From the NCBI GenBank assembly GCA_029859185.1, contig JAOUDR010000185.1, positions 1 to 6,150 on the forward strand: a stretch of 6,150 nucleotides of DNA, given 5' to 3'. Below the pieces are notes generated by a model, which was given only the letters and a program-made list of their open reading frames with translations, searched no databases and had not been told where the DNA came from. Of this stretch, positions 1-5,354 are shown piece by piece (within the stretch, counting starts at the first letter, position 1; each line of letters opens with the position of its first letter). This DNA is from Gemmatimonadota bacterium (GTDB lineage Bacteria > Gemmatimonadota > Gemmatimonadetes > Gemmatimonadales > GWC2-71-9). Made by a program: the position numbers and the translations under genes.

Positions 1-24
1 CGGCACCTGTCCGTTTCCGCCCAT
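1..24 (-). CDS. Possible start of a further minus-strand gene (partial, 8 codons)
   Basis: A minus-strand ATG at 24-22 opens a reading frame of eight codons, MGGNGQVP, that runs off the left window edge. A good Shine-Dalgarno match, GAGGG, lies on the minus strand at 34-30, five bases before the ATG. The ATG follows the TAG stop of the upstream barrel gene by only 17 bases, which fits a third gene in the same operon. Eight codons are too few to assign any function, and the start could be chance. Confidence 0.35.
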
Positions 25-43
25 GACCGCCCTCGACCGCCCT
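25..43. repeat. 10-bp tandem duplication at a gene junction
   Basis: The nonamer GACCGCCCT occurs at 25-33 and again at 35-43, separated by one C, so it is a two-copy tandem repeat with a 10-base period. On the minus strand the units read AGGGCGGTC. The unit nearer the possible gene start supplies the GAGGG ribosome-binding match, and the other overlaps the barrel-gene stop codon. It looks like a local slippage duplication. Confidence 0.6.
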
Positions 44-1217
44 AAAACGGCCACCGGTAGTGCACGAGCAGGTTCAACCCGTCGGGGCCGACGGCGGAGG
101 AGAGCCCCAGGACGGCGGTTTCCGACGCGAAATGGATGAGGATGCCGCCGCCACCGCCCACCTTCAGGTCTTCGGCCGTGAGCTCGAACTCCCCCGGTCC
201 AAACACCCGCCCCACGTCCACGAAGCCCACCAGCACCGTTCGCAGGAAATACGGGATCAGGGCATAGCGGACCTCGAAGTTGCCGAACAGGGCGTCGGCA
301 TCGACGAAGCGGTTCCAGAACAGCGCCCGATGGGTGTCGGATCCGCCGTAGCCGCTGTACTCGCGGTCGCTCTCCTCGATCATGAAGCGGGACCCCAGCG
401 GGGGTGCTCCTCCCATGGAGTGCCCCGCGACGCGCCCGGCGAGACCCCAACGCTCTCCCAGGCTCAGGAACCCGCGCGCGCTCACCGTGGTGCGCGAGTA
501 GGTGACGTCGCCGAGGATGTCGGCGTCGGCTCGCGCGTGAATCGCCTCGACCAGGATGCCGCGTTGCGCCGCCGCCTCGCGGTCGCGGGTGTCGAGCACG
601 AGGCCGAGGCGCGCGCTGAAGTCGTCGGTCCCGATGCCGATGCGACTCACGGCGCCGTTGGCGAGGTCGACGCTGAGCTGGCTCCGCGCCTGGAGCGTAT
701 CGAGGAACCAGTGCTCCCAGTGAAATCCGACGAGGAGGCGCAGTGGACCGATGATACGGCGCTGCACGTCGCCACGGACGTAGTTGCGCACCCGCTCGAT
801 GCGGTAGTAGCGGTCGGAGCCGGCGACGCTCCCGGAATCCGTCGTGGTCGCATTGCCGATCCCGAAGTACGGCTCCCGCTTCCAGTGCTTGAGCGCGAGG
901 GTCAGCCGCAGCCGCCACCCGTCCCAGTGAGCGGGGGCCCAGGCATCCAGGGCGATGAACCGGGAGCCCGCCGTGGTGACCTGTCCGTCGAGCGCGATCA
1001 GCAACCGATGGGGTGCCGGCGTCTGGTCGGCATATCGCGTCGGGAGCGTGATGCCGTAGTACCCTCCCACCGTGACGCCTTCCCGCGGAAGCCAGAAGAG
1101 CTTCGGGTAGAAGAGGTCCTTCCACTCCGATCCGGCGGGGAAGATGGCAGGCAGCTGTGCCGCGGCGGGTCGTACCGCGAGGAGCAGCAGAACGAGCGCG
1201 ATCCGCGAGGAAGTCAA
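42..1217 (-). CDS. Omp85/D15-like outer-membrane beta-barrel protein
   Basis: The predicted protein has 391 residues and should be inserted in the outer membrane. Residues 1-20 look like a Sec signal peptide: a basic Arg5, a hydrophobic run at about 6-15, then AAA before Gln21. The rest alternates aromatic and polar residues as in a beta barrel and ends in Phe391, the usual outer-membrane-protein terminal residue. Features typical of the bacterial surface antigen (D15/Omp85) barrel are GLVLDTRDRE at 205-214 with Arg-Gly at 219-220, GNFEVRYAL at 312-320 and VGFVDVGRVFG at 330-340. No POTRA domains are present, so this is a barrel-only member, not a full BamA or TamA. The start is TTG at 1217-1215. 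It overlaps the stop of the upstream asparaginase gene as TTGA, and it is the only nearby in-frame start that places the signal peptide at the N-terminus. The longer open frame upstream runs antiparallel-free but out of frame through the asparaginase gene and is not coding. Substrate and role are unknown; it could be a transport pore, an assembly factor or a surface-anchored barrel. The family call is fairly sure, the function is not. Confidence 0.78.
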   Translation of the reverse strand: MTSSRIALVLLLLAVRPAAAQLPAIFPAGSEWKDLFYPKLFWLPREGVTVGGYYGITLPTRYADQTPAPHRLLIALDGQVTTAGSRFIALDAWAPAHWDGWRLRLTLALKHWKREPYFGIGNATTTDSGSVAGSDRYYRIERVRNYVRGDVQRRIIGPLRLLVGFHWEHWFLDTLQARSQLSVDLANGAVSRIGIGTDDFSARLGLVLDTRDREAAAQRGILVEAIHARADADILGDVTYSRTTVSARGFLSLGERWGLAGRVAGHSMGGAPPLGSRFMIEESDREYSGYGGSDTHRALFWNRFVDADALFGNFEVRYALIPYFLRTVLVGFVDVGRVFGPGEFELTAEDLKVGGGGGILIHFASETAVLGLSSAVGPDGLNLLVHYRWPF

Positions 1218-2275
1218 CGGCGCTCGTACAGGTAGGCGCAGTCCCGCAGGCCGGCCGTCTCGCCGTCGAAGACGGCGAACTGGGACCCCCGTCCGCCCGC
1301 CCGCGCGCCGTAGATGGCGGCGGCGCCGAACTCGCCGCGCGCGTTCACTGCGTAGAAGTTGAGGTCGAAGGTGGGTCGACCCTCCGGATCGAGCAGCCGC
1401 GGCTCGGTCGTTGCCACCACGCGCCGCAGCGTCTCGAGCGCCGCATCGGTCGGGCTCATCCCGCGCCGCATGTGGTCCACCGTAAGAAAGGCGCCACACA
1501 CCTTGATGTTGGACTCACCCCGGCCGGTCGAGCCGGCAGCGCCGACGTCATTGTCGCAGTACTGACCAGCCCCGATGATCGGCGAATCACCGACCCGGCC
1601 CGGGATCTTCCATGCCAGCCCGCTGGTGGTGGTGACGGACGAGATCTCACCGTTCGGGTTCACGCAATTGAGGTTGATCGTTCCCGTGGGCCGTGCCACC
1701 AGGTCCGCGTCGGCCGGGACGTCGAGCCAGTCGTCGGAGGCGCCCCGGTTTGCGCGCCACCGCAGCCACGCTTGCCGGCTGCGCTCGGTCAGGAGGTCCT
1801 CTTCCGTGAACCCATACGACAGGGCAAACCGCTTGGCGCCCTCCCCCACCAGCATGATGTGGTTGGTGTAGAGCAGGACGTACTTGGCCACGACGCTGGG
1901 AGTCTTGATTCCCTCCAGCGCGCCGACGGCACCGGCCCGCTTCGAGGGACCGTGCATGCACGAGGCGTCGAGCTGGACGACGCCCATCTCGTTCGGGAGG
2001 CCACCGTACCCCACGGACGTGTCGTCGGGGTCCAGCTCCTGGATCTTGACGCCCTCGACGGCCGCGTCGAGCGTATCCATCCCCTGGCTCACGAGCTGTC
2101 CGGCCCGCTCCACGCCGCGGATCCCGTTTGCCGAGGCGACGGCGACCGGGCGCGCCGGCGGGCGGATGTGGACGGCCGGGGCGGCGAGGGCCGCACGCGG
2201 CAGTCCCAGGGCGGCGCCGGCGGCGACCCCTGTGGCGGCCCCAAGGAAGTCGCGTCGGGAGGGATGGTCGGACAT
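1214..2275 (-). CDS. Tat-exported N4-(beta-N-acetylglucosaminyl)-L-asparaginase-like Ntn hydrolase
   Basis: The 353-residue protein belongs to the glycosylasparaginase branch of the type 2 asparaginase (Ntn-hydrolase) family. Members are made as precursors that cleave themselves to expose an N-terminal threonine, then hydrolyse the amide link of N-acetylglucosaminyl-asparagine or related beta-aspartyl amides. A twin-arginine signal, SRRDFLGA at 6-13, precedes a hydrophobic stretch and an Ala-rich cleavage region near residue 32, so export to the periplasm in folded form is expected. The family core is clear: GYGGLPNE at 89-96, TTTSG at 215-219, GRVGDSPIIGAG at 226-237 and STGRGE at 249-254. 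By comparison with the Flavobacterium enzyme, Thr199 in PTGTINL is the likely nucleophile, and Arg227 and Asp230 the substrate-binding pair. The usual His-Asp-Thr before the cleavage site reads Thr-Gly-Thr here. The ATG at 2275 has a GGAG Shine-Dalgarno five bases upstream and puts the Tat motif at the N-terminus. The stop overlaps the next gene's TTG. The natural substrate is not known from sequence. Confidence 0.88.
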   Translation of the reverse strand: MSDHPSRRDFLGAATGVAAGAALGLPRAALAAPAVHIRPPARPVAVASANGIRGVERAGQLVSQGMDTLDAAVEGVKIQELDPDDTSVGYGGLPNEMGVVQLDASCMHGPSKRAGAVGALEGIKTPSVVAKYVLLYTNHIMLVGEGAKRFALSYGFTEEDLLTERSRQAWLRWRANRGASDDWLDVPADADLVARPTGTINLNCVNPNGEISSVTTTSGLAWKIPGRVGDSPIIGAGQYCDNDVGAAGSTGRGESNIKVCGAFLTVDHMRRGMSPTDAALETLRRVVATTEPRLLDPEGRPTFDLNFYAVNARGEFGAAAIYGARAGGRGSQFAVFDGETAGLRDCAYLYERR

Positions 2276-2280
2276 GGCCG

Positions 2281-2286
2281 CTCCAG
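2281..2286 (-). promoter_or_regulatory. Ribosome-binding site of the glycosylasparaginase gene
   Basis: CTGGAG on the minus strand ends five bases before the ATG at 2275. It supports that ATG over the much longer open frame that continues upstream without a stop. Confidence 0.6.
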
Positions 2287-2303
2287 GGAGAAAGTCGTGA
2301 CAG

Positions 2304-2317
2304 GCGGAATAATCCGC
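2304..2317. repeat. Short inverted repeat over a -10 region (possible operator)
   Basis: GCGGA at 2304-2308 and TCCGC at 2313-2317 form perfect five-base arms around ATAA. The dyad covers the proposed minus-strand -10 box at 2309-2314 and lies upstream of both predicted transcripts, so it would act as DNA rather than as an RNA hairpin. A repressor site is possible, but short GC-rich dyads arise often by chance in such a genome. Confidence 0.25.
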
Positions 2318-2338
2318 AGGCGTGCCGACGGGTGTCAA
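2309..2338 (-). promoter_or_regulatory. Sigma-70-like promoter for the glycosylasparaginase/barrel operon
   Basis: On the minus strand a perfect TTGACA -35 (2338-2333) is followed after 18 bases by GATTAT (2314-2309), which matches the TATAAT consensus at four of six positions. Transcription would begin near 2302, giving a leader of roughly 27 bases with the ribosome-binding site close to its end. A/T content here is clearly higher than in the surrounding coding DNA. Confidence 0.55.
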
Positions 2339-2339
2339 C

Positions 2340-2368
2340 TTGATTGTGGTGCCCGGGCTTCCTACGTT
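2340..2368 (+). promoter_or_regulatory. Sigma-70-like promoter for the glycosyltransferase operon
   Basis: TTGATT at 2340-2345 resembles a -35 box. After 17 bases, TACGTT at 2363-2368 is a moderate -10 match that keeps the key first T, second A and last T. Transcription would start near 2375, about 19 bases before the GTG at 2394. That supports 2394 as the start codon, because the alternative GTG at 2322 would lie outside the transcript. The call is weaker than for the divergent promoter. Confidence 0.4.
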
Positions 2369-2383
2369 CTGCCCACCTGTACC

Positions 2384-2389
2384 AGGGAG
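2384..2389 (+). promoter_or_regulatory. Ribosome-binding site that decides the glycosyltransferase start
   Basis: AGGGAG ends four bases before the GTG at 2394. The competing in-frame GTG at 2322 has only a poorly spaced CAGG before it, so this site favours the shorter protein. Confidence 0.5.
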
Positions 2390-2393
2390 CCCC

Positions 2394-3134
2394 GTGGGTT
2401 CGGACCCCGGCCGCACCGCTGAGCCCGCCGTGTCGGTGGTCTTGCCGGTGCACGATGAACGTGAGAACCTCGCGCCGCTGTTCGAGGAGATCCGGACGGC
2501 GCTGCGGGATCGGCGGATCGAGATTGTGGCCGTGGATGATGCCTCCAGCGACGGGTCGGACGCCGAGCTCGCGCGCCTCGCCGGGGCCGCCCCGGACGTG
2601 CGGGTCCTGCGCCTTGGGCGGCGGAGCGGCCAGAGTGCAGCGCTCGCGGCCGGCTGGGTGGCGGCACGCGCGCCGGTCATCGTGACGCTCGATGCCGACG
2701 GGCAGAACGACCCGGCGGACATTCCCCGGCTCCTGGGGATGCTGATGGCGGAGCCGTCGCTCGAGGCCGTCGTGGGGTTTCGCGTCGCGCGGCGCGACGG
2801 AGGGTGGAAGCGGTTGCAGGCGGTGGTCGCGAACCGCGCGCGGGATGTGATCACCGGGCACCGCGTGCGGGACACCGGGTGCGGTCTCAAGGTGATCCGA
2901 CGGAGGGCGCTCGTGCGGCTGCCCCGGTTCGACGGCATGCACCGGTTCCTGCCAACGCTGTTGGCGCGGGAGGGGGCGCGGGTGGCGGAGGTTGCGGTGT
3001 CGCACCGCCCGCGGCGGCACGGCCGCACGAAGTACGGCATGTGGAACCGCGCGTTCCGCGGCCTGCGGGATGCGCTTGGCGTCCGCTGGCTCCGGCGGCG
3101 CACTCTGACGGCGGACTGGGAAGAGGTCACCTGA
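2394..3134 (+). CDS. Family 2 glycosyltransferase, DPM1/polyprenyl-phosphate sugar transferase type
   Basis: The 246-residue protein is a GT-A fold, family 2 glycosyltransferase close to dolichyl-phosphate mannose synthases and their bacterial relatives. Those enzymes move a sugar from a nucleotide donor to a polyprenyl phosphate at the inner face of the membrane. Visible motifs in order are VVLPVHDERENL at 15-26 (nucleotide binding), VDDASSDGS at 48-56, the metal-binding DADGQNDP at 100-107, DTGCGLKV at 160-167, FDGMHRFLPTLL at 179-190 and HRPRRHGRTKYGM at 204-216. The last two are typical of the DPM1-like group. No C-terminal membrane helices follow, so it resembles the short, peripherally bound DPM1 form and not the GtrB or ArnC form with two helices. 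The chosen start is GTG at 2394, supported by a Shine-Dalgarno site. GTG at 2322 would add 24 residues that are not conserved-looking. The stop TGA is one base from the next gene's ATG, so the two are probably co-translated. Sugar and acceptor cannot be read from sequence. Confidence 0.87.
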   Translation: MGSDPGRTAEPAVSVVLPVHDERENLAPLFEEIRTALRDRRIEIVAVDDASSDGSDAELARLAGAAPDVRVLRLGRRSGQSAALAAGWVAARAPVIVTLDADGQNDPADIPRLLGMLMAEPSLEAVVGFRVARRDGGWKRLQAVVANRARDVITGHRVRDTGCGLKVIRRRALVRLPRFDGMHRFLPTLLAREGARVAEVAVSHRPRRHGRTKYGMWNRAFRGLRDALGVRWLRRRTLTADWEEVT

Positions 3135-3135
3135 C

Positions 3136-4194
3136 ATGACGCGACGGCCCCGGCTGGACCCCGAGATCTTCCATCTACCGGTGGAGCGGATGCGGGAAGG
3201 GTACTACTCCGACAAGTACTTCGTGCGTGCCCGCGAGCTGCTGCTGGCTGACCACCACCGGCCGCGTGTCCTGATGCAGGTGTTCGGGAAGACCCACGCC
3301 TACCTCGGTGGCGTGGACGAGGCCATCGCCATTCTCAAGCTCTGCGCCATCGAGTGGCAGGACCTCACCGTGCACGCGCTGTATGACGGCGATGAGGTAC
3401 ACCCGTGGGAACCTGTCATGACCATCGAGGGACCCTACGACGCGTTTGCGCACCTGGAGACGCTGTACCTAGGCGTGCTCGCGCGCCGCACCCGGGTCGG
3501 CACCAACACGCGGTGGGTCGTGGAAGCCGCGCGGCCCAAGGAAGTCATGTTCTTTCCGGCCCGCCACGACCACTGGCTCGTGCAGACCGGCGACGGGTAC
3601 GCGGCGCACATTGCCGGGGCCATCGGCGTCTCGACCGATGCCCAGGCATCATGGTGGGGTAGCCAGGGCATCGGTACGGTCCCGCACGCCATCATCGCCG
3701 CCTATGGGGGCGATACGGTGCTCGCGACGCGCAAGTTCGCGGAGTACATGACCGACGACGTCCGGCTCATCAGCCTCGTGGACTACGAGAACGACAGCGT
3801 CCGTACGTCGCTCGAGGTCGCGCGGGCCCTGGGAGAGAAGCTCTATGGGGTCCGGCTGGATACCTCCCATACCCTGGTAGACCGGTCGGTGGTGCCGCAG
3901 ATGGGCTCATTCGATCCGACCGGCGTCAATCCACATCTGGTCTGGAACGTGCGTCGGGCGCTCGACGCCGAGGGATTCCAGCACGTGAAGATCGTGGTAT
4001 CCGGTGGATTCAACGCCGAGAAGATCCGTGCGTTCGAGAAGGCGGGCGTGCCGGTGGATGCCTACGGCGTGGGATCGTCGCTGTTCGGCGGCCGCTACGA
4101 TTTCACGGCGGATGTGGTCATGAATGAGAACCGGCCGTGCGCCAAGTTCGGGCGCGCGTACCAGCCAAACGAGCGGCTGGAGCGGGTGCGCTAG
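3136..4194 (+). CDS. Nicotinate phosphoribosyltransferase (NAD salvage)
   Basis: The 352-residue protein matches the nicotinate phosphoribosyltransferase family, which joins nicotinate and PRPP to give nicotinate mononucleotide, the entry step of the Preiss-Handler route to NAD in the cytoplasm. The N-terminal GYYSDKYF at 22-29 and VDEAIAILK at 60-68 are characteristic of this group. The phosphoribosyltransferase barrel follows, with TIEGP at 96-100, GIGTVPHAIIAAYGGDT at 178-194, LVDYEND at 214-220, VRLDTSHT at 239-246, VVSGGFN at 287-293 and YGVGSSLFGG at 310-319. His184 in GTVPH aligns by motif with the histidine that is phosphorylated in ATP-coupled family members. At 352 residues it is shorter than E. 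coli PncB (about 400) and closer to the compact bacterial/archaeal form, so no pncB symbol is given. A quinolinate phosphoribosyltransferase is the main alternative, but the YSDKYF N-terminus argues against it. ATG 3136 lies one base after the glycosyltransferase stop, with AAGAGGT at 3121-3127 as the ribosome-binding site. Confidence 0.88.
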   Translation: MTRRPRLDPEIFHLPVERMREGYYSDKYFVRARELLLADHHRPRVLMQVFGKTHAYLGGVDEAIAILKLCAIEWQDLTVHALYDGDEVHPWEPVMTIEGPYDAFAHLETLYLGVLARRTRVGTNTRWVVEAARPKEVMFFPARHDHWLVQTGDGYAAHIAGAIGVSTDAQASWWGSQGIGTVPHAIIAAYGGDTVLATRKFAEYMTDDVRLISLVDYENDSVRTSLEVARALGEKLYGVRLDTSHTLVDRSVVPQMGSFDPTGVNPHLVWNVRRALDAEGFQHVKIVVSGGFNAEKIRAFEKAGVPVDAYGVGSSLFGGRYDFTADVVMNENRPCAKFGRAYQPNERLERVR

Positions 4195-4261
4195 CGTGAA
4201 ACGTGAAACGTGAAACACACGCGACGCTTCTCTTTTCACGTCTCACGTTCCACGTTTCACG
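4195..4261. repeat. Inverted array of a CGTGAAA heptamer between two operon genes
   Basis: The left arm (4195-4215) is three exact tandem copies of CGTGAAA. The right arm (4234-4261) is four tandem copies of the complement: TTTCACG, TCTCACG, TTCCACG and TTTCACG. Pairing 4195-4216 with 4240-4261 gives a 22-base-pair stem with only two A-C mismatches (4206/4250 and 4214/4242) around a 23-base loop. Variant units differ only by purine transitions at the fifth or sixth base of the CGTGRRA consensus. The element starts directly after the phosphoribosyltransferase stop and ends one base before the aminotransferase ATG. No T-run follows the stem, so it does not look like an intrinsic terminator. It could be a dispersed genomic repeat, a protein-binding array or an RNA regulatory hairpin. 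Confidence 0.85.
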
Positions 4262-4262
4262 C

Positions 4263-5354
4263 ATGACAGAGATCCCGTTCGGCCGGTTCCTCCTCCCCGG
4301 CCCCACCGAAGTCCATCCGGACGTGCTGGCGGCGATGCTGCGGCCGATGATTGCGCACCGTGGCAGCGAGATGGTGCAGCTGATCGAGGGGCTCGAGCAG
4401 CCGCTGCAGCGCATGTTCCGCACGGAGCGGCGGGTGCTCATCGGATCCTGCGCAGCCACGGGGTTCATGGAGATGGCCGTGCGCTGTGGGATCCGGCACA
4501 GGGTGTTGGCGTTGGTGTCGGGCTCGTTCGGCGCACGGTTCGCGGGCATCGCGGAAGCGTGTGGACACGATGTGGTGCGGCTCGAGGTCCCGCTCGGCGA
4601 AACCGTGGAGCCGGACATGCTCCATGATGCCCTGCGGCGGTCCGACGTGGATGCCGTCAGCCTGGTGCATTCGGAGACGTCCACCGGCGCACTGGCACCG
4701 CTGCCGGAGCTTGCCGCTGTCGTCCACGAACGCGACGACGTCCTGCTCCTCGTAGACGCCGTGACCTCGCTCGCGGGCTCCCCCGTCGAGACGGATGCCC
4801 TGAACCTCGACTTCGTGTTCACGGGATCGCAGAAGGCGTTGGCGCTGCCGCCTGGGCTGGCGCTCGGCGTAGCATCCGAGCGGCTGCTGGCGCGAGCCAA
4901 GACCCTGCCGGGCCGCGGCGCGTACCTGGACGTGCTCGCGTACGACGACGCGTTCGCTGAGCGTCAGCCGACCAACACGCCGGCACTGTCGCTGTTCTTT
5001 GCCCTCGCCGAACAGAGCCGGCGCATCGAGCGGGATGGCGGCATCGGTGCCTGGTGGACGCGGCACGACGCGATGCGGCGAACGGTGGAGGATTGGGTTG
5101 CCGGGCCCGGTGGGGCGTTGGGGTACCGCTATCTGCCGCGGGAGGGCCGCCGGTCGTGGACCGTCTCGTGTCTGCGCGTTCCGGAGGGGCGCAACGGTCG
5201 GGACATCGTCCGGGCGGTGCGGAAGGCGGGGTGGATTCTCGGGACGGGCTACGGACCGTTGCGCGAGTCCACGCTGCGGATCGGGCACATGGGCGACCAC
5301 TCGGTGGACACCGTGCGCGTCGCGCTCGAACGCATCGAGGAGGCGACGGGATGA
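4263..5354 (+). CDS. Class V PLP aminotransferase (alanine-glyoxylate/serine-pyruvate type), probable phosphoserine role
   Basis: The 363-residue enzyme is a fold-type I, class V aminotransferase like alanine-glyoxylate and serine-pyruvate aminotransferases. Conserved features in order are LLPGPTEV at 10-17, AHRG at 31-34, SCAATGFME at 62-70, HSETSTGAL at 136-144, VDAVTSLAG at 164-172 (Asp165 to the PLP pyridine nitrogen), GSQKALALPPG at 188-198 (Lys191 as the Schiff-base lysine) and STLRIGHMG at 336-344 (Arg339 for the substrate carboxylate). Its stop overlaps the start of a phosphoglycerate dehydrogenase gene, which suggests it transaminates 3-phosphohydroxypyruvate to phosphoserine. The broad-specificity class V enzyme MJ0959 of Methanocaldococcus is a known precedent for this. 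Alanine-glyoxylate or serine-glyoxylate activity remains possible. ATG 4263 was chosen because the family starts shortly before LLPGP. GTG 4203 would add 20 residues encoded entirely by the upstream heptamer array. Neither start has a Shine-Dalgarno match, and the leader before 4263 is pyrimidine-rich. Confidence 0.86.
   Translation: MTEIPFGRFLLPGPTEVHPDVLAAMLRPMIAHRGSEMVQLIEGLEQPLQRMFRTERRVLIGSCAATGFMEMAVRCGIRHRVLALVSGSFGARFAGIAEACGHDVVRLEVPLGETVEPDMLHDALRRSDVDAVSLVHSETSTGALAPLPELAAVVHERDDVLLLVDAVTSLAGSPVETDALNLDFVFTGSQKALALPPGLALGVASERLLARAKTLPGRGAYLDVLAYDDAFAERQPTNTPALSLFFALAEQSRRIERDGGIGAWWTRHDAMRRTVEDWVAGPGGALGYRYLPREGRRSWTVSCLRVPEGRNGRDIVRAVRKAGWILGTGYGPLRESTLRIGHMGDHSVDTVRVALERIEEATG

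Noticed and set aside
60..1235. Long plus-strand open frame (391 codons) opposite the barrel gene
   Set aside because: It is the antisense shadow of a GC-rich gene. Its translation is low-complexity and has no recognisable motif, whereas the minus strand shows a signal peptide and D15 motifs.
2322..2393. N-terminal extension of the glycosyltransferase from GTG 2322
   Set aside because: The added 24 residues overlap the proposed promoter and lack a good ribosome-binding site. The GTG at 2394 has AGGGAG directly upstream.
1647..3137. Very long minus-strand open frames opposite the glycosyltransferase, and the long upstream extension of the asparaginase frame to 3130
   Set aside because: They are rich in Arg, Pro and Ala with no domain signal. 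The Tat signal, promoter and ribosome-binding site place the asparaginase start at 2275, and the glycosyltransferase motifs are on the plus strand.
4195..4261. CRISPR array or tandem microsatellite
   Set aside because: The units are seven bases long with no spacers, and they appear in inverted orientation on two arms. That is not CRISPR architecture, and it is more structured than a simple microsatellite.
4195..4262. Intrinsic terminator after the phosphoribosyltransferase gene
   Set aside because: The stem is long, but the loop is 23 bases and no T-run follows. The next bases are the start codon of the following gene.
4203..4262. N-terminal extension of the aminotransferase from GTG 4203
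   Set aside because: All 20 added residues would be encoded by the heptamer array and spacer. There is no ribosome-binding site, and the family begins just before the PGPT motif.
4118..4900. Minus-strand open frames opposite the aminotransferase
   Set aside because: They are Ser/Arg/Ala-rich shadows without motifs, while the plus strand carries a complete set of PLP-enzyme residues.
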